The position numbers were made by a program, and so were the translations under genes. This document shows positions 5,457 through 6,492 of a stretch of 6,492 nucleotides of DNA, one piece after another; the first letter of the stretch is position 1, and each line of letters starts with the position of its first letter. The stretch covers positions 1 to 6,492 of the forward strand of contig CAIJZF010000330.1 in assembly GCA_903825095.1 (NCBI GenBank), read 5' to 3'. The notes beneath the pieces are model-generated. The model saw nothing but the letters and a program-made list of their open reading frames with translations, did no database searches and was not told the DNA's origin. Source of the stretch: an uncultured Bacteroidota bacterium. GTDB taxonomy: Bacteria; Bacteroidota; Bacteroidia; Chitinophagales; Chitinophagaceae.

Positions 5457-6492
5457 ATGGCCTTGAATATTATTTGGATGGCTTTTTTTGTGATTGCCTT
5501 TATAATTGCCCTCTGTAAACTTGTTTTTTTGGGAGATACAGCCATTTTCAAGTTATTAGCTGATGGTATCTTTGATTCTGCAAAGTCCTCTGTAATTGAT
5601 GTCGCCTTTCCATTAGCTGGCACCATGGTCTTTTTCTTAGGTTTAATGAATATTGCTGAAAAAGCAGGGGCTATCCAAAAGCTAGCCAAGTGGATGAACC
5701 CTTTTCTGAGTCGTTTATTTCCTGAAGTACCCGCCAATCATCCAGCCATGGGCCAAATGGTAATGAACTTTTCTGCCAATATGCTAGGATTAGATAATGC
5801 TGCCACTCCGTTTGGCTTAAAAGCCATGGAAAGCTTACAAAGTTTAAACCCTGAAAAAGAGAAGGCAACCAATGCACAAATTATGTTTTTGGTATTACAT
5901 ACTAGTGGGCTTACCATTATTCCATTAACAATTATATCTTATAGATTAGCAGCAGGTTCTCAGGATGCGGCTAGTATTTTTATTCCTTGCGTTTTAGCCA
6001 CCATTGGCACCACACTCGCATCCATTTTAATGGTAGGGTTTTATCAAAAATTAAAATGGGATAAGGTTTTAATTAGTTGGTTAATAGGATTAGTATTAAT
6101 AATGGCGGGGGTTTTAGTTGGTGTGAGTTCTCTGAGTCCTGTAAATAAAGAAATATTTTCTAAAGTAATAGGTAGCGGATTATTACTCGTAATTATTGTG
6201 GCCATAATAGTAGGAGGGGCTTATAAAAAAGTTTCCGTCTTCGATGCATTTATTGAAGGTGCTAAAAATGGTTTTGAAGTAATTGTAAAAATTATACCTT
6301 ATTTAGTAGCCATGCTAGTAGCTATTCGTGTATTTAGAGATAGTGGTGCCATGAATTATGTTTTAAATGCAATTACTTATTTAATTCAACTCACAGGAAT
6401 GAATACTGAATTTATTGGAGCCTTACCGGTGGCCATTATGAAACCATTAAGTGGGAGTGGGGCTAGGGGAATGATGTTAGATATATTTCAAA
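5457..6492 (+). CDS. Fused SpmA-SpmB-like nucleoside-recognition (Gate) membrane protein, 3' end cut by window
   Basis: The frame from ATG 5457 is open for 345 codons to the window edge with no stop, so the gene continues to the right. An in-frame TAG at 5451-5453 fixes the start region, and MALNIIWMAFFVIAFIIAL is a normal SpmA-type first helix. The first half (about 1-195) matches spore maturation protein A: FPLAGTMVFFLGLMNIAEKAG (51-71), then NFSANMLGLDNAATPFGLKAM (104-124), HTSGLTIIP (148-156). The second half (from about 205) matches SpmB: FDAFIEGAKNGFEVIVKIIPYLVAMLVAIRVFRDSG (262-297) and the signature LPVAIMKPLSGSGARGMM (323-340). About eight hydrophobic helices are visible. In Bacillus spmA and spmB are separate genes for spore-core dehydration; here they are one chain, as is common in non-sporulating Bacteroidota. 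By homology it may be a transporter or channel component, with the substrate unknown. About 60-70 residues should be missing at the C-terminus. Confidence 0.9.
   Translation, partial: MALNIIWMAFFVIAFIIALCKLVFLGDTAIFKLLADGIFDSAKSSVIDVAFPLAGTMVFFLGLMNIAEKAGAIQKLAKWMNPFLSRLFPEVPANHPAMGQMVMNFSANMLGLDNAATPFGLKAMESLQSLNPEKEKATNAQIMFLVLHTSGLTIIPLTIISYRLAAGSQDAASIFIPCVLATIGTTLASILMVGFYQKLKWDKVLISWLIGLVLIMAGVLVGVSSLSPVNKEIFSKVIGSGLLLVIIVAIIVGGAYKKVSVFDAFIEGAKNGFEVIVKIIPYLVAMLVAIRVFRDSGAMNYVLNAITYLIQLTGMNTEFIGALPVAIMKPLSGSGARGMMLDIFQ

Noticed and set aside
5435..5877. Two minus-strand open frames (5435-5737 and 5671-5877)
   Set aside because: Both are antisense to the SpmA half of the fused membrane protein, whose translation carries clear family signatures.

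Overview
The window is AT-rich and looks like a chromosomal segment from a Bacteroidota bacterium, probably near Chitinophagaceae (Sediminibacterium-like). That placement is an inference from three things: a TonB-receptor-like barrel with the Bacteroidota C-terminal signature, a CCDC81-type prokaryotic HU-domain protein, and start codons without clear Shine-Dalgarno sequences plus a TAnnTTTG-type promoter element. There is no tRNA, rRNA, CRISPR array, insertion sequence or phage gene.

Left arm (1-3365, + strand): a tightly packed gene run. It holds the last 23 codons of an unidentified gene, a 626-residue outer-membrane barrel protein with a very lysine-rich N-terminus and no recognisable plug domain, a 160-residue HU-CCDC81-like protein with a C-terminal membrane anchor, and a 305-residue SAM-dependent methyltransferase with an N-terminal cysteine pair motif. 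The gaps are 6, 2 and 2 bases, so this is almost certainly one operon whose promoter lies to the left of the window.

Middle (3416-5378, - strand): a lipoprotein glutaminyl-peptide cyclotransferase of the plant/bacterial beta-propeller type, preceded by the universal P-loop NTPase YchF. It converges on the first operon across a 50-base gap in which I see no convincing terminator.

Right arm (5457 to the end, + strand): a fused SpmA-SpmB-like membrane protein (nucleoside-recognition/Gate family), cut by the window edge. It diverges from ychF across a 78-base intergenic region. That region carries an 11-base perfect inverted repeat, so both mRNAs have the same 11 bases directly before their ATG.

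Most of the window is ordinary housekeeping or conserved Bacteroidota content. I do not see a clear new system. The least explained items are the barrel/HU-anchor/methyltransferase cassette and the shared leader of the divergent pair.
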